DNA of 64,000 nt from Pedobacter endophyticus (lineage in GTDB: Bacteria > Bacteroidota > Bacteroidia > Sphingobacteriales > Sphingobacteriaceae): assembly GCF_015679185.1 (NCBI RefSeq), contig NZ_CP064939.1, positions 62,001-126,000 of the forward strand, written 5' to 3'. Shown one piece after another: positions 16,729 through 25,371 of this stretch; position 1 is the first letter of the stretch; each line of letters begins with the position of its first letter. The notes beneath the pieces are model-generated. The model made no database searches. It was given only the letters and a program-made list of their open reading frames with translations, and was not told where the DNA came from. A program made the translations under genes and the position numbers.

Positions 16729-16917
16729 TTAAAAATCGTCGTCGTCATCGTCAAAGTTTTCAAAATTGTCCAGGTCGTCTAACGGCATGTCAAAATCATC
16801 TTCATCCTCATCTTGGGGCTTCTTTGTGGGTTGAATGTCGTCATCTTCAAAATCATCATCTTCGTCTACCTGTTTTTTGGTAGTTGGCTTAGTAGGGAGT
16901 TTCTTTGGCGCTTTCAT
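16729..16917 (-). CDS. Aspartate-rich 62-residue protein
   Basis: A bipartite mini-protein: about 16 N-terminal residues dominated by Lys, Pro and Thr (KAPKKLPTKPTTKK), then an acidic tail in which Asp plus Glu make up well over half of the positions, ending in a run of six Asp and a Phe. It should be intrinsically disordered. Own terminator and an ATG with a TATTTTTG -7-like box only four bases upstream (16922-16929) argue that it is a real gene. Function unknown; binding to cations, nucleic-acid-binding proteins or RNA polymerase is conceivable but unsupported. Confidence 0.65.
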   Translation of the reverse strand: MKAPKKLPTKPTTKKQVDEDDDFEDDDIQPTKKPQDEDEDDFDMPLDDLDNFENFDDDDDDF

Positions 16918-17004
16918 AAGACAAAAATAAAAATTGCTTTGATAGTTTAAAAGTACAAAAAAACTTTTTTTAATAACAACCTGAAAGCAAATTAAATAAT
17001 TATT

Positions 17005-17571
17005 CTAGTCATTGTTTTCGCCGACTGTATTTTCTTCCCTGGCAATATCTTTCAACTGTGGAAGTTGATTTAGGTTGTTTAAACCAAAATAATCCATAAA
17101 AAGCGTGCTGGTGCTGTAAAGAATCGGGCGCCCAGGTGTTTCGGCTTTTCCATCTATGCTGATGAGTTCTTTCTCGAGCAACCGCTGTACGGAGTAATCG
17201 GAATTGACACCTCTGATTTGCTCAATCTCAAGCTTGGTTATCGGCTGGCGATAGGCAATAATAGCGAGGGTTTCCATAGCGGCCTGGCTCAACTTCTTTT
17301 TAGATCGATGCAGCTGCAGTTGATTTACGGTTTCATGGTAATCTTTCTTGGTTAAAAACTGATAGCCGTTATTTAAGTATACCAATTCGAGCGCAAAATT
17401 TTCGTCGTTATATTTAGCTTTTATTTCGTCGAGGCTTTCAAAAACCTGTGTCTCGATAAACTCCTCTTCAAATACGGCATTTAGTGCCAAGATAATTTCC
17501 TGCACGCTTATACTTTGAACAGATGAAAATATTAGCGCTTCAATATGTTGGGTAAGGTTTGGCTGCGGCAT
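17005..17571 (-). CDS. scpB: Segregation and condensation protein B
   Basis: 188-residue subunit of the SMC-ScpA-ScpB condensin. It has the two tandem winged-helix domains (about residues 1-90 and 95-165) with the conserved LSQAAMETLAIIAYRQPITK segment at the start of the second domain and the GRPILYSTS strand after it. The tail (residues 170-188) is acidic and variable. ScpA is not adjacent here. A TATTTTTG box lies three bases upstream of the ATG. Confidence 0.93.
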   Translation of the reverse strand: MPQPNLTQHIEALIFSSVQSISVQEIILALNAVFEEEFIETQVFESLDEIKAKYNDENFALELVYLNNGYQFLTKKDYHETVNQLQLHRSKKKLSQAAMETLAIIAYRQPITKLEIEQIRGVNSDYSVQRLLEKELISIDGKAETPGRPILYSTSTLFMDYFGLNNLNQLPQLKDIAREENTVGENND

Positions 17572-17600
17572 TTACAAAAATAAAATTTCTGGGCATAAAA

Positions 17601-17636
17601 AAAGCGGTCTCGCTTTTTAAAAAACAAGACCGCTTT
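17601..17636 (-). terminator. Terminator of the kinase/regulator operon
   Basis: AAAGCGGTCT / AGACCGCTTT stem; on the minus strand it is followed by seven T residues. It lies about 190 bases downstream of the kinase stop; the spacer in between holds no gene. Confidence 0.8.
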
Positions 17637-17824
17637 CAACACACAAATGAAACCTGAATTAAGATATAGCTTTAGGTTAGGTTATTAAATATCTATATCA
17701 ATTCTATAAGAACGTTTTTGATAAACACTATCGTTTATTTCTAAGACAAGTTTAAGGCTAAACGGGCTGCGATGCGAGTTCTATTTAGTGAGTGGTATTA
17801 ATAATTGAGTAAACGGTAAAAAAG

Positions 17825-20818
17825 CTATCTTAACGGTATAGAAATAGATACGGTTGTACCGCTTGTGGCATTTTGCTGTACACTTAAGTGTATGGGTTTT
17901 GCTCCAATTTGGCCCAGTAGGTTTAACCTTTCCTTAGTGAGTTGCATTCCCTTACTGATATGCGTGTCCTTTTTATCTTTCAACGAGTTTTCAATCCCGA
18001 TGCCGTCATCAATAATTTCGATGTTCAGGTAAAATTCACCCTGCAATTTAATGCCAATCTGGATTTCACCACCAGTTTCTTTTGGCATAATGCCGTGCCA
18101 AATTGCATTTTCTACATAGGGCTGCAATAGCATAGATGGGATCATGGTTTCTTCTCTATCAATGCCCTCATCGATATGGAAAACGTACTTTAGCTTGTCT
18201 CCGAACCGATTTTTCTCTAGTTTTAAATACAGGTTGAGGTATTCGATTTCTTCCTCTAATGAGATGTAGCTTTTTGTACAAATCTCGAGATTCTTTCTAA
18301 TCAACCGTGCAAAACCCGTTAGCACCCGGTTAGCGGAAGCGGTGTTTTGCGTGTTGATGTAATGCTGGATAGAGTTCATTACGTTGAACACAAAATGAGG
18401 GTTCATCATGGCCTGCAGCGCTTGTTGCTCGAGCATTAAAACCTTGTTTTTAACCAATAGCTGAGCTTGTTCTTTATCTTTTTGCTTGCGGGTAATGTTT
18501 ACGGCAACCTTGTAAAAAATATAGGCCACCAGCAATATTAAAATGGATAAAAACCACAGGCTTTGCCAGAAATGCTTTTTAATAACGAATGAGATTTTTG
18601 CCGATGGTCCCCAAATTCCATTCTGGCTTTTGGCACTCACTTCAAACACGTAATCGCCGGCTTGCAGCGACGAAAAATCGAGCCGGCGGGTTCTCGTTTC
18701 CAGCCATGCCAAATTTTCGTTTAAGCGGTAGCGGTAAGTAATGTCGCTGGTGGTAAAATCCACAGCACTAAAAGTGAAAAGAATGGTATTGTTGCCTGTT
18801 TCGAAGGTGAAATTGCTTCTATTGATCGGCAGCCGCTCGTTATCTTTTATAATTGAAGTAACATATACTTTAGGCAAATTCCGGCTGATATTTTTGTTAT
18901 TGTACTTGAACAAAATAAGCCCCTTATTGGTGGCAAAGTAAGCGGTGCTATCATCAATAAACAAACTGTTGATATCATCGCCTAGCAAATCTTTACCATA
19001 ATCGAAATTGGCTACGCTTAAATCCTTTGGATAATCGGGAATCTTGTTCACACCCTTGTTCGTCAGCACCCAAATTTCGCTGTTTTTTAAAAAAAGCTTG
19101 GTGCAAATGTTATTTGTGAGGCCGTCTTTTTGGGTAATTTGCCTAACAATTTTATTGTCCTTATAAAAAATCAATCCATAACCGTCAGTCGCCAGAATTA
19201 AGGTGCCGTCGGCCAGCTGCTGTATATCGTTAATGCGCTTAGTTAGCAAGGGATGTTTTTCGAAATGTTTGATCAGTTTTCCATTGCGGAGCTGAGAAAG
19301 CCCGTAGATGTTTGAAAACCACAAATCGCCCGAACGATCGTAAAAAACATGGTAGGAGCGATCTTTAAAAAAGTCTTCTTTCTCGCGGTATTTGAGCGAA
19401 TTAAATCCGAAATTGTCTAATCTATCAGAAAGAAAAACTACGCCAGATGAGAGGGCAAGCGCCAGGTTGTTGTTGTTTTGGCCGAGGCTGAAATGCTTGA
19501 TTACGAACATGAAATCGTTCGACTCTTTTAAATATTCTACCTCATTTGTCGATTTGTAGATGTTTTTGAATACGCCCATCCCATAATCAGATGAAAAGTA
19601 TATCGACTGGTTTTTTGGGTCGAAAGTGATCTGCTTAACGGTTTTGTACTTTTTAAAATCGTCGAGCCCAACCTCCTCAACTTCATAATTGTTAATCGTC
19701 AACACATCAATAACAGCGTCATCTGTACCGAGCCACAGTCGGTTTTTTCCATCTTTGGTAATGCTTTTAATGACATTGCTGCTGAGGCCCGATTCGGCAT
19801 CAATAATAGACAGCCGGTTGTTCACATTCGGGAGCATAAAAATTCCAACGTTTGTGGCAAACCACATATTTTGTCGATTGTCTTTAATTACCTGATTAAC
19901 GGAGATGTCTTGTAAATATTGAACCGTTTTTCCACTTTTGTTCAACGCAAAGGCACCGTTGGCATTGGCCAGCCAAACCTCTTTCGTTGTTGTGTCGTAA
20001 TAGAAATAGCCCGACATATTCTTGATCAAATTTGGCGGTACGGATATCAAATCCTGAATGTTTCCGTTTTTAAACCGTTTTAAGCCGCCATTATCAAGGT
20101 ATATCATCGACTTATCGACATGGTTATCTGCTGCCATAAAAGAAACCGGCTGAACCTTTGATTTGATGATGGAAAACGTTTTTCCGTCGAATTTTTGAAC
20201 ACTTAAATCGCTGTAGGCATAAATGTTGCCTTGTTCATCTTCGTGAATAAAGGCATTAATAAATTTGTCGTTCGGATTTGGTGATACATATTTTCTAATT
20301 GTGCGGCCATCCCATGATACGATTAGATTGGAGTTAGTTCCGAGCCAAATTCTCCCTGATTTATCCATCAGAAACGAAACAATAACGGTATTGAAACTTA
20401 GTTTTTTTAAAAGCTCGCTATTCTCCTGATTATAAAATTTACCGTCTTGCAGATAGCTCAACTGACCATTTAAAGCAAAAAACCAGATTCTGCCTGCTCT
20501 GTCTTCTTTCATGCGAAGAATCTGGGTGTCGGGCAGGCCGTCTTCGATGGTAAAATTCTGGAAATTTGTTCCGTCGAACCTGCTTATTCCGTTATCAGTA
20601 GAAATCCAGATAAACCCCTTTCTATCTTGTAAAATATAATAGCAGTTATTGCTTGCCAAGCCGTTTTTAGATGTGTAGTGGGGTAGGTACGTGGTTTGCG
20701 CAGTGGCCAATCGGGGGCTGACAAAAAGTGTTATTGCCGAAATAAAGAGGAAAAGAATCTTCTTTATGCCCGCTTCGAGTAAGCATTTTTCGATTAATCT
20801 TTTCGGGTTAGTGATCAC
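17825..20818 (-). CDS. Beta-propeller sensor histidine kinase (LytS-type)
   Basis: 997-residue membrane sensor. After a signal/anchor segment (about residues 17-42) the large periplasmic part carries repeated two-component-regulator propeller blades (recurring GFIWIST/GRIWFFA/GRIWLGT-like strands) and a Y_Y_Y-type beta-sandwich (about 660-745, ending FEVSAKSQNGIWG). A transmembrane helix (about 750-770) leads to a LytS-type kinase: phospho-acceptor His808 in MNPHFVFNVMNSIQ, N-box VENAIWHG and DDGIGI. It lacks the fused receiver/AraC domains of hybrid systems; the partner regulator is the upstream gene, whose end overlaps the GTG start by 11 bases, implying translational coupling. Confidence 0.9.
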   Translation of the reverse strand: MITNPKRLIEKCLLEAGIKKILFLFISAITLFVSPRLATAQTTYLPHYTSKNGLASNNCYYILQDRKGFIWISTDNGISRFDGTNFQNFTIEDGLPDTQILRMKEDRAGRIWFFALNGQLSYLQDGKFYNQENSELLKKLSFNTVIVSFLMDKSGRIWLGTNSNLIVSWDGRTIRKYVSPNPNDKFINAFIHEDEQGNIYAYSDLSVQKFDGKTFSIIKSKVQPVSFMAADNHVDKSMIYLDNGGLKRFKNGNIQDLISVPPNLIKNMSGYFYYDTTTKEVWLANANGAFALNKSGKTVQYLQDISVNQVIKDNRQNMWFATNVGIFMLPNVNNRLSIIDAESGLSSNVIKSITKDGKNRLWLGTDDAVIDVLTINNYEVEEVGLDDFKKYKTVKQITFDPKNQSIYFSSDYGMGVFKNIYKSTNEVEYLKESNDFMFVIKHFSLGQNNNNLALALSSGVVFLSDRLDNFGFNSLKYREKEDFFKDRSYHVFYDRSGDLWFSNIYGLSQLRNGKLIKHFEKHPLLTKRINDIQQLADGTLILATDGYGLIFYKDNKIVRQITQKDGLTNNICTKLFLKNSEIWVLTNKGVNKIPDYPKDLSVANFDYGKDLLGDDINSLFIDDSTAYFATNKGLILFKYNNKNISRNLPKVYVTSIIKDNERLPINRSNFTFETGNNTILFTFSAVDFTTSDITYRYRLNENLAWLETRTRRLDFSSLQAGDYVFEVSAKSQNGIWGPSAKISFVIKKHFWQSLWFLSILILLVAYIFYKVAVNITRKQKDKEQAQLLVKNKVLMLEQQALQAMMNPHFVFNVMNSIQHYINTQNTASANRVLTGFARLIRKNLEICTKSYISLEEEIEYLNLYLKLEKNRFGDKLKYVFHIDEGIDREETMIPSMLLQPYVENAIWHGIMPKETGGEIQIGIKLQGEFYLNIEIIDDGIGIENSLKDKKDTHISKGMQLTKERLNLLGQIGAKPIHLSVQQNATSGTTVSISIPLR

Positions 20819-21590
20819 CTGCCTTTGTAAATAACTTTATCTTCTCAAAAAAATCACTTGCTCTTCTTCGCGAGATATTGATGCTTTCGCCGTTCTTCAG
20901 GAAAACCTGAAGGCCATTTTTTGAGTTATACTCTTTCAAATGATTCAAATTAATGATGCTCGACTTATGAATCCTTACAAACTGATCTGTAGGGAGCAAT
21001 TCTTCAAATTCTCTGAGCACTTTTGAAACAGTAATCTTTTCTTTATTGCTAAAGTGTACAACAGAATAGTTACTATCGGCCTCAATATAGATAATGTCAT
21101 CAACATCGACCATTTTAAAGCCCTGTCCGTAGGGAAGTGTGAGTTTTTTAATCTCCGATCTTCCGCTCAAACTGCTTGCAAGGTTATTAATCCTTTCATC
21201 GATTTCATTCTGATTTTGGAAAAGCTTAATGTGTTGGGCTACTTTTTCAACGGCGGTTTTTAATTCATCAATATCAATGGGCTTTAACAGATAATCTAAT
21301 GCATTCGCCTTAATGGCCTTTAAGGCATACTGATCGTAAGCGGTTGTAAAAATAACGGCGGCTTTGTGTTTTTGTGCATCGGGTATTAAATCGAAACCAT
21401 TACCGCCGGGCATGGCTATGTCCAGAAAAATCAGATCGATGGGGTGATGGCTTAGTATATCTCTTGCTTCGGCTACAGATCGTGCTATGCCGGTAATTTC
21501 TACTTCGGGGCAGTTCTGCTGCAGCAAAAAAAACAAGGAAGATCTGGCAAACTCCTCATCATCAACAATAATGGCTTTTAATACATTCAT
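20808..21590 (-). CDS. LytTR-family response regulator
   Basis: 260-residue regulator with a receiver domain (residues 1-120; acidic pair Asp10-Asp11, phospho-acceptor Asp57 in FLDIAMPGG, Thr in FTTAYD, Lys in LLKPID) and a C-terminal LytTR DNA-binding domain (about 150-255; FVRIHKSSIINL). It precedes and overlaps the LytS-type kinase gene, so the two form one signalling pair. Its start lies about 120 bases from the start of the ferritin-like genes on the opposite strand, making those a natural candidate target (inference). Confidence 0.93.
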   Translation of the reverse strand: MNVLKAIIVDDEEFARSSLFFLLQQNCPEVEITGIARSVAEARDILSHHPIDLIFLDIAMPGGNGFDLIPDAQKHKAAVIFTTAYDQYALKAIKANALDYLLKPIDIDELKTAVEKVAQHIKLFQNQNEIDERINNLASSLSGRSEIKKLTLPYGQGFKMVDVDDIIYIEADSNYSVVHFSNKEKITVSKVLREFEELLPTDQFVRIHKSSIINLNHLKEYNSKNGLQVFLKNGESINISRRRASDFFEKIKLFTKAGDH

Positions 21591-21713
21591 GGCAATAGGT
21601 TGGTGAATGTATTAAAATAGCCCCATAAAAAAAAATGCAATGCAAAAAAACCGTTATCGAAATTGTCACGTATGTATCATCAAACGAATACTAAAACACT
21701 AAACATAGTTACT

Positions 21714-22442
21714 ATGAAAAACAATGAACTAGAAACAAAAAGTAAACTTCAAGACGAAAGTTTATTAAACAGCACTGTGGGCAGGAGATCATTTCTGCAG
21801 TATGCCGGTGCAAGTGCAGCAGCTCTGGCCTTGGTTGCCGCAGGTTGTAGAAAAGACCGCAACTTTACAGACATGGATATGTCGGCAGGCGCAACGCTTG
21901 ATTTTAAAGATGATTTCGGTGTGTTGAATTATGCGTACGCGTTGGAACAATTGGAAGCTGCGTTTTACGTAAAAGTTGCCTCTGCACCACCATCGTCTTT
22001 TACTACGGCTCAGAAAGCTTATTTTCAGGATATTCAATTCCACGAAATTGCGCACAGAGAGTTCTTTAAAAACGCATTGAGCACAGCGGCTATTGGAAGT
22101 TTAGAGGTTGATTTTTCTTCGATTGATTTTACCAGTGGAAGTAGCGTTTTAGCAGCAGCGATGGCTTTTGAAGATTTAGGTGTTGCAGCATATAACGGTG
22201 CAGGTGTACGCATTAAAACAACTGATTACCTGGTTTTAGCAGGCAAAATTGTTTCGGTTGAGGCACGCCATGCTGCTTATATCAGAGATATTATTTCTAA
22301 CGGATCATTCGCAGATTTAAATTCACTTGCCCCGCTTGGTGCAAATAATGCCGGTGGTTTGGATGCAGCACTTACTCCTGATAAAGTTTTAGGCATCGCT
22401 GGAAAATACATCAAAACTAAAATTAACGTAATTAACCTTTAA
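21714..22442 (+). CDS. Exported ferritin-like domain protein 1
   Basis: 242 residues. The N-terminus looks like a twin-arginine signal with a lipobox: GRRSFLQ (23-29), a hydrophobic stretch, and AAGC with Cys45. The rest is a four-helix ferritin-like bundle (Ferritin_2 type) with the expected metal ligands: Glu in ALEQLEAAFY, Glu/His in HEIAHREF, Glu in AFEDLGVAAY and ExxH in VEARHAAYI. Tat export would fit a cofactor loaded before export. The ATG at 21714 is chosen over 21663 because it places the twin-arginine motif near the N-terminus. It is directly followed by a second family member. Confidence 0.85.
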   Translation: MKNNELETKSKLQDESLLNSTVGRRSFLQYAGASAAALALVAAGCRKDRNFTDMDMSAGATLDFKDDFGVLNYAYALEQLEAAFYVKVASAPPSSFTTAQKAYFQDIQFHEIAHREFFKNALSTAAIGSLEVDFSSIDFTSGSSVLAAAMAFEDLGVAAYNGAGVRIKTTDYLVLAGKIVSVEARHAAYIRDIISNGSFADLNSLAPLGANNAGGLDAALTPDKVLGIAGKYIKTKINVINL

Positions 22443-22461
22443 TCTTTAAAACTCAACAATC

Positions 22462-23328
22462 ATGAATATCCTAAATATATTAGACGAAATAGAAAAAGTT
22501 GATGGTGAGATCTATGAAAGATTAAACCCGAGACGTAAGGCCATGAGAGATTTTTACAATATTGGTAAAAAAATCTCGTTGGCAGCATTGCCATTAGCGA
22601 TGGGCTCAATGTTCCAAAAAGCATACGGACAAAGCAATCCAAGTTCGGTAACTGATGTTTTGAACTTCGCATTGGCATTAGAATACCTGGAGTGGAACTA
22701 TTATAATCATGCATTAACACTTGCCAATGCTACTTATATTCCTGATGGTGCGCCTAGAGCTGCAATTACAACCATCCGTAACCACGAACGTGCGCACGTA
22801 GATTTGCTAAAAGGTGCTTTAAATATTACTGGTGCTGATGGTTACGTGTATGCTGACTTTGATTTTACAGCAAATGGCGGATTCGGCGATGTTAATACAA
22901 ACTATCAAACATTTTTAAAAGTTGCTTTAGCTTTTGAAGATACTGGTGTTAGGGCTTATAAAGGTCAGGCGCCAATTTTAAAAGGTAACGCAGTGTTAAC
23001 AACGGCATTGCAAATTCACTCGGTTGAGGCTCGCCATGCTTCACACATTCGTCAGATGGTTGCTGCCAACGTTACAGGCGCAGGATCGTTAAAACCGTGG
23101 ATTGCTTATACAGCAAATGGAAACGATACTGGTGTTAGCGCTGTTGATGCGGTTTATGCAGGTGAACAAACTACAACCCAAGGACCGAATAATATCCAAA
23201 TTACAGGAATTAACGGAACAGCGGTAACGCAAACTGCAGCTGCAGAATCGTTTGATGAATTTTTGACCGGATCGGCCGTTAAAACTATTGCCAACTTGTT
23301 TATCAAAGCTGGTAAGAAGTTAACATAA
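22462..23328 (+). CDS. Exported ferritin-like domain protein 2
   Basis: 288 residues, 19 bases after the first ferritin-like gene and clearly in the same operon. The N-terminus is unusual: about 23 charged residues, then NPRRKAMRDF, then a hydrophobic stretch (about 37-50) ending AYGQ, so export by Tat or Sec is likely but less clear than for its partner. The bundle again shows the diiron-type ligands ALEYLEWNYY, NHERAHVDLL, AFEDTGVRAY and VEARHASHI. A roughly 40-residue insertion with low-complexity Thr/Gly/Asn content lies near residues 215-260. Function of the pair is not established. Confidence 0.85.
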   Translation: MNILNILDEIEKVDGEIYERLNPRRKAMRDFYNIGKKISLAALPLAMGSMFQKAYGQSNPSSVTDVLNFALALEYLEWNYYNHALTLANATYIPDGAPRAAITTIRNHERAHVDLLKGALNITGADGYVYADFDFTANGGFGDVNTNYQTFLKVALAFEDTGVRAYKGQAPILKGNAVLTTALQIHSVEARHASHIRQMVAANVTGAGSLKPWIAYTANGNDTGVSAVDAVYAGEQTTTQGPNNIQITGINGTAVTQTAAAESFDEFLTGSAVKTIANLFIKAGKKLT

Positions 23329-23371
23329 AAAATTACCCGAATTAGTGATTAGGTAATGTTTAGTTTAAGGT

Positions 23372-23406
23372 AGGGAGGTAGAACTTAGTTCTGCTTCCCT
23401 TTTTTT
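23372..23406 (+). terminator. Terminator of the ferritin-like operon
   Basis: 13-bp stem (AGGGAGGTAGAAC / GTTCTGCTTCCCT, two G-T pairs) with a 3-base loop followed by six or more T residues. Confidence 0.85.
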
Positions 23407-23439
23407 GTGGCAGGATGTTCAGGATTGAAGGATTTTGAG

Positions 23440-23931
23440 GATCGAGTGGCATAAAAACACCAGTCAATTTCAATTTGCTGTCATCCTGAGGGTTAATTTT
23501 TGGGCTAAATTCAATATGAGTGACGTTTATTATTCTTGCCGTCTTTCCCGCGCAGGCGGTCCCGTACGTACGGGATTAATGCTAAGTTAAGACCGCCTTT
23601 CTTTCGCTTTAGGATTCCCAATTAAATTGGGAATGACGACCGTTCAGAGTTGGTGTTTCATTATTTGGCTAGCATATAGGTTAAGTATATGTATCAGTTA
23701 AATAAAAAGAAACGTCAGTGGTAGTCCAACGCGTGTCCCGATGCTTCGGGGAAGAATTCCCAGGCTATGCAATATTAGCTTCAACAAAGCACAGGCCCCG
23801 TTGTTAGCATCGAATTTTACTTTTAAGGCAAAAAAAAAGCCCCCGCGTATAACGGAAGCTTGTTTGTTTAATCTAGTGCGGCACATTCACTCATTGAATC
23901 ATTCACTCATTGAATCACTCACTCATTCAAT
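23440..23931. repeat. Gene-free repeat-rich spacer
   Basis: Contains a TGTCATCCTGAGGG... copy (about 23478-23530), a palindrome CCCGTACGTACGGG inside a GGCGGTC...GACCGCC inverted repeat (about 23547-23598), a perfect ATTCCCAATT/AATTGGGAAT hairpin (about 23607-23632), a CAGGCnATGnAA...GCTT repeat copy (about 23754-23790), and a CATTCACTCATTGAAT tandem stretch (23884-23930). No gene seen. Confidence 0.6.
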
Positions 23932-25056
23932 TTAATAAGTAATTACCTGCTCTTCTAAATGTTCTGGCAGGTCTCTGTAGTTATACTTTTGTCCGCGAAG
24001 CTGCGGTTCAAATCCTGCGGCCCTTATCGATTGTTGAATGCCATTGGCGGTAAAACGATGTGGTGCGCCTGCGGCAGAAACTACGTTTTCTTCGATCATT
24101 ATCGAACCGAAATCATTAGCACCTGCATGCAGACAAATCTGGGCGGTGGTTTTTCCAACGGTTAGCCAGCTTGCCTGAATATTTTTAATATTTGGTAACA
24201 TAATCCTGCTCAGCGCAATCATTCTGATATATTCATCGGCGGTTACATTGTTACTGATGCCGCGAAGCCTCTTCAGCAGTGTTCCGTCATCTTGAAACGG
24301 CCACGGAATAAAGGCCAAAAATCCGTTTGCTCCTTCGGGCTTTTCGCTTTGTACCTCACGGATCCAAACCAAATGCTCAAAACGTTCTTCAATGGTTTCA
24401 ACATGGCCGAACATCATGGTTGCCGAAGTGGTAATATCCAATTGATGACATGCCCGCATAACATCGAGCCATTCTTTGCCACCACACTTTCCCTTAGAAA
24501 TTAATCGGCGAACGCGATCGTTTAAAATTTCGGCACCGGCGCCGGGCAAAGAGTCCATTCCGGCGGCTTTTAACGTGCTCAGCACTTCTGTGTGGCTAAT
24601 GCCCTCTAACTTCGCTACGTGGGCAATTTCTGGCGGACCAAGCGCATGCAGTTTTAAATCGGGATAAAGCTCTTTAAGTTTCCTGAATAAATCGGCATAG
24701 AAAGCCAGGCCCAAATCGGGATGGTGGCCGCCTTGCAGCAGTAACTGATCGCCCCCTAAGCGAAACGTTTCCTCAATTTTAACCTTATAAGTTTCAATAT
24801 CGGTAATGTAACTTTCATCGTGGCCGGGGCGACGGAAGAAATTGCAGAATTTACAGTTGGCGATACATACATTGGTGGTATTTACGTTCCTGTCGATTTG
24901 CCAGGTCACTTTACCACTCGGAACCTGAATTTTCCTCAACTCGTTGGCAACAAACATCAGCGATGCTGTATCGGCATGATGATATAAATGCACCCCTTCT
25001 TCGAGGCTTAAAAAGTCGAAGTGTAAGGCCCGTTGTAGTAAATCGGCTGTATTCAT
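23932..25056 (-). CDS. mqnC: Cyclic dehypoxanthinyl futalosine synthase
   Basis: Radical-SAM enzyme of the futalosine route to menaquinone. The 374-residue protein has the CxxxCxxC cluster motif (Cys64, Cys68, Cys71; CIANCKFC), LLQGGHHPDL, and PGAGAEIL with DRVRRLIS, which favours MqnC over MqnE (which has GGGAEIF). The ATG at 25056 is chosen over longer frames because the extra codons upstream translate AGTCCGAAGTC-type repeats. A TATCTTTG -7-like box lies four bases upstream (25061-25068). The other mqn genes are not in this window. Confidence 0.9.
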   Translation of the reverse strand: MNTADLLQRALHFDFLSLEEGVHLYHHADTASLMFVANELRKIQVPSGKVTWQIDRNVNTTNVCIANCKFCNFFRRPGHDESYITDIETYKVKIEETFRLGGDQLLLQGGHHPDLGLAFYADLFRKLKELYPDLKLHALGPPEIAHVAKLEGISHTEVLSTLKAAGMDSLPGAGAEILNDRVRRLISKGKCGGKEWLDVMRACHQLDITTSATMMFGHVETIEERFEHLVWIREVQSEKPEGANGFLAFIPWPFQDDGTLLKRLRGISNNVTADEYIRMIALSRIMLPNIKNIQASWLTVGKTTAQICLHAGANDFGSIMIEENVVSAAGAPHRFTANGIQQSIRAAGFEPQLRGQKYNYRDLPEHLEEQVITY

Positions 25057-25371
25057 AATGCAAAGATAGGCAAAAGTCCGTCGTCTGAAAGTCAGAAAGT
25101 CCGCAGTCCGAGGTCGGAAAGTCCGAAGTCGGAAAGACCAAAGCAAAATGCCGGGTATTTCTCTCGTAGCGAAACTGGATAGGAGCGTGCCGACTTGTGC
25201 AAATTTTCATCGTTAAGCAATCTCTACTTCTTTCAGCTTCCGGATACGTGATACTCAAATCTTGATACTTCTAGCTGGATACTAAACGAAACTAATCTTT
25301 TGACATACCTTCAACCGTCCGCCTTCAACCTTCATCCCTTTTTATATATCTTTACGATTCTAAAAATTATT

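Noticed and set aside
21663..21713. Upstream ATG for ferritin-like protein 1
   Set aside because: It would push the twin-arginine motif 17 residues further in and the extra residues show no signal-peptide character.
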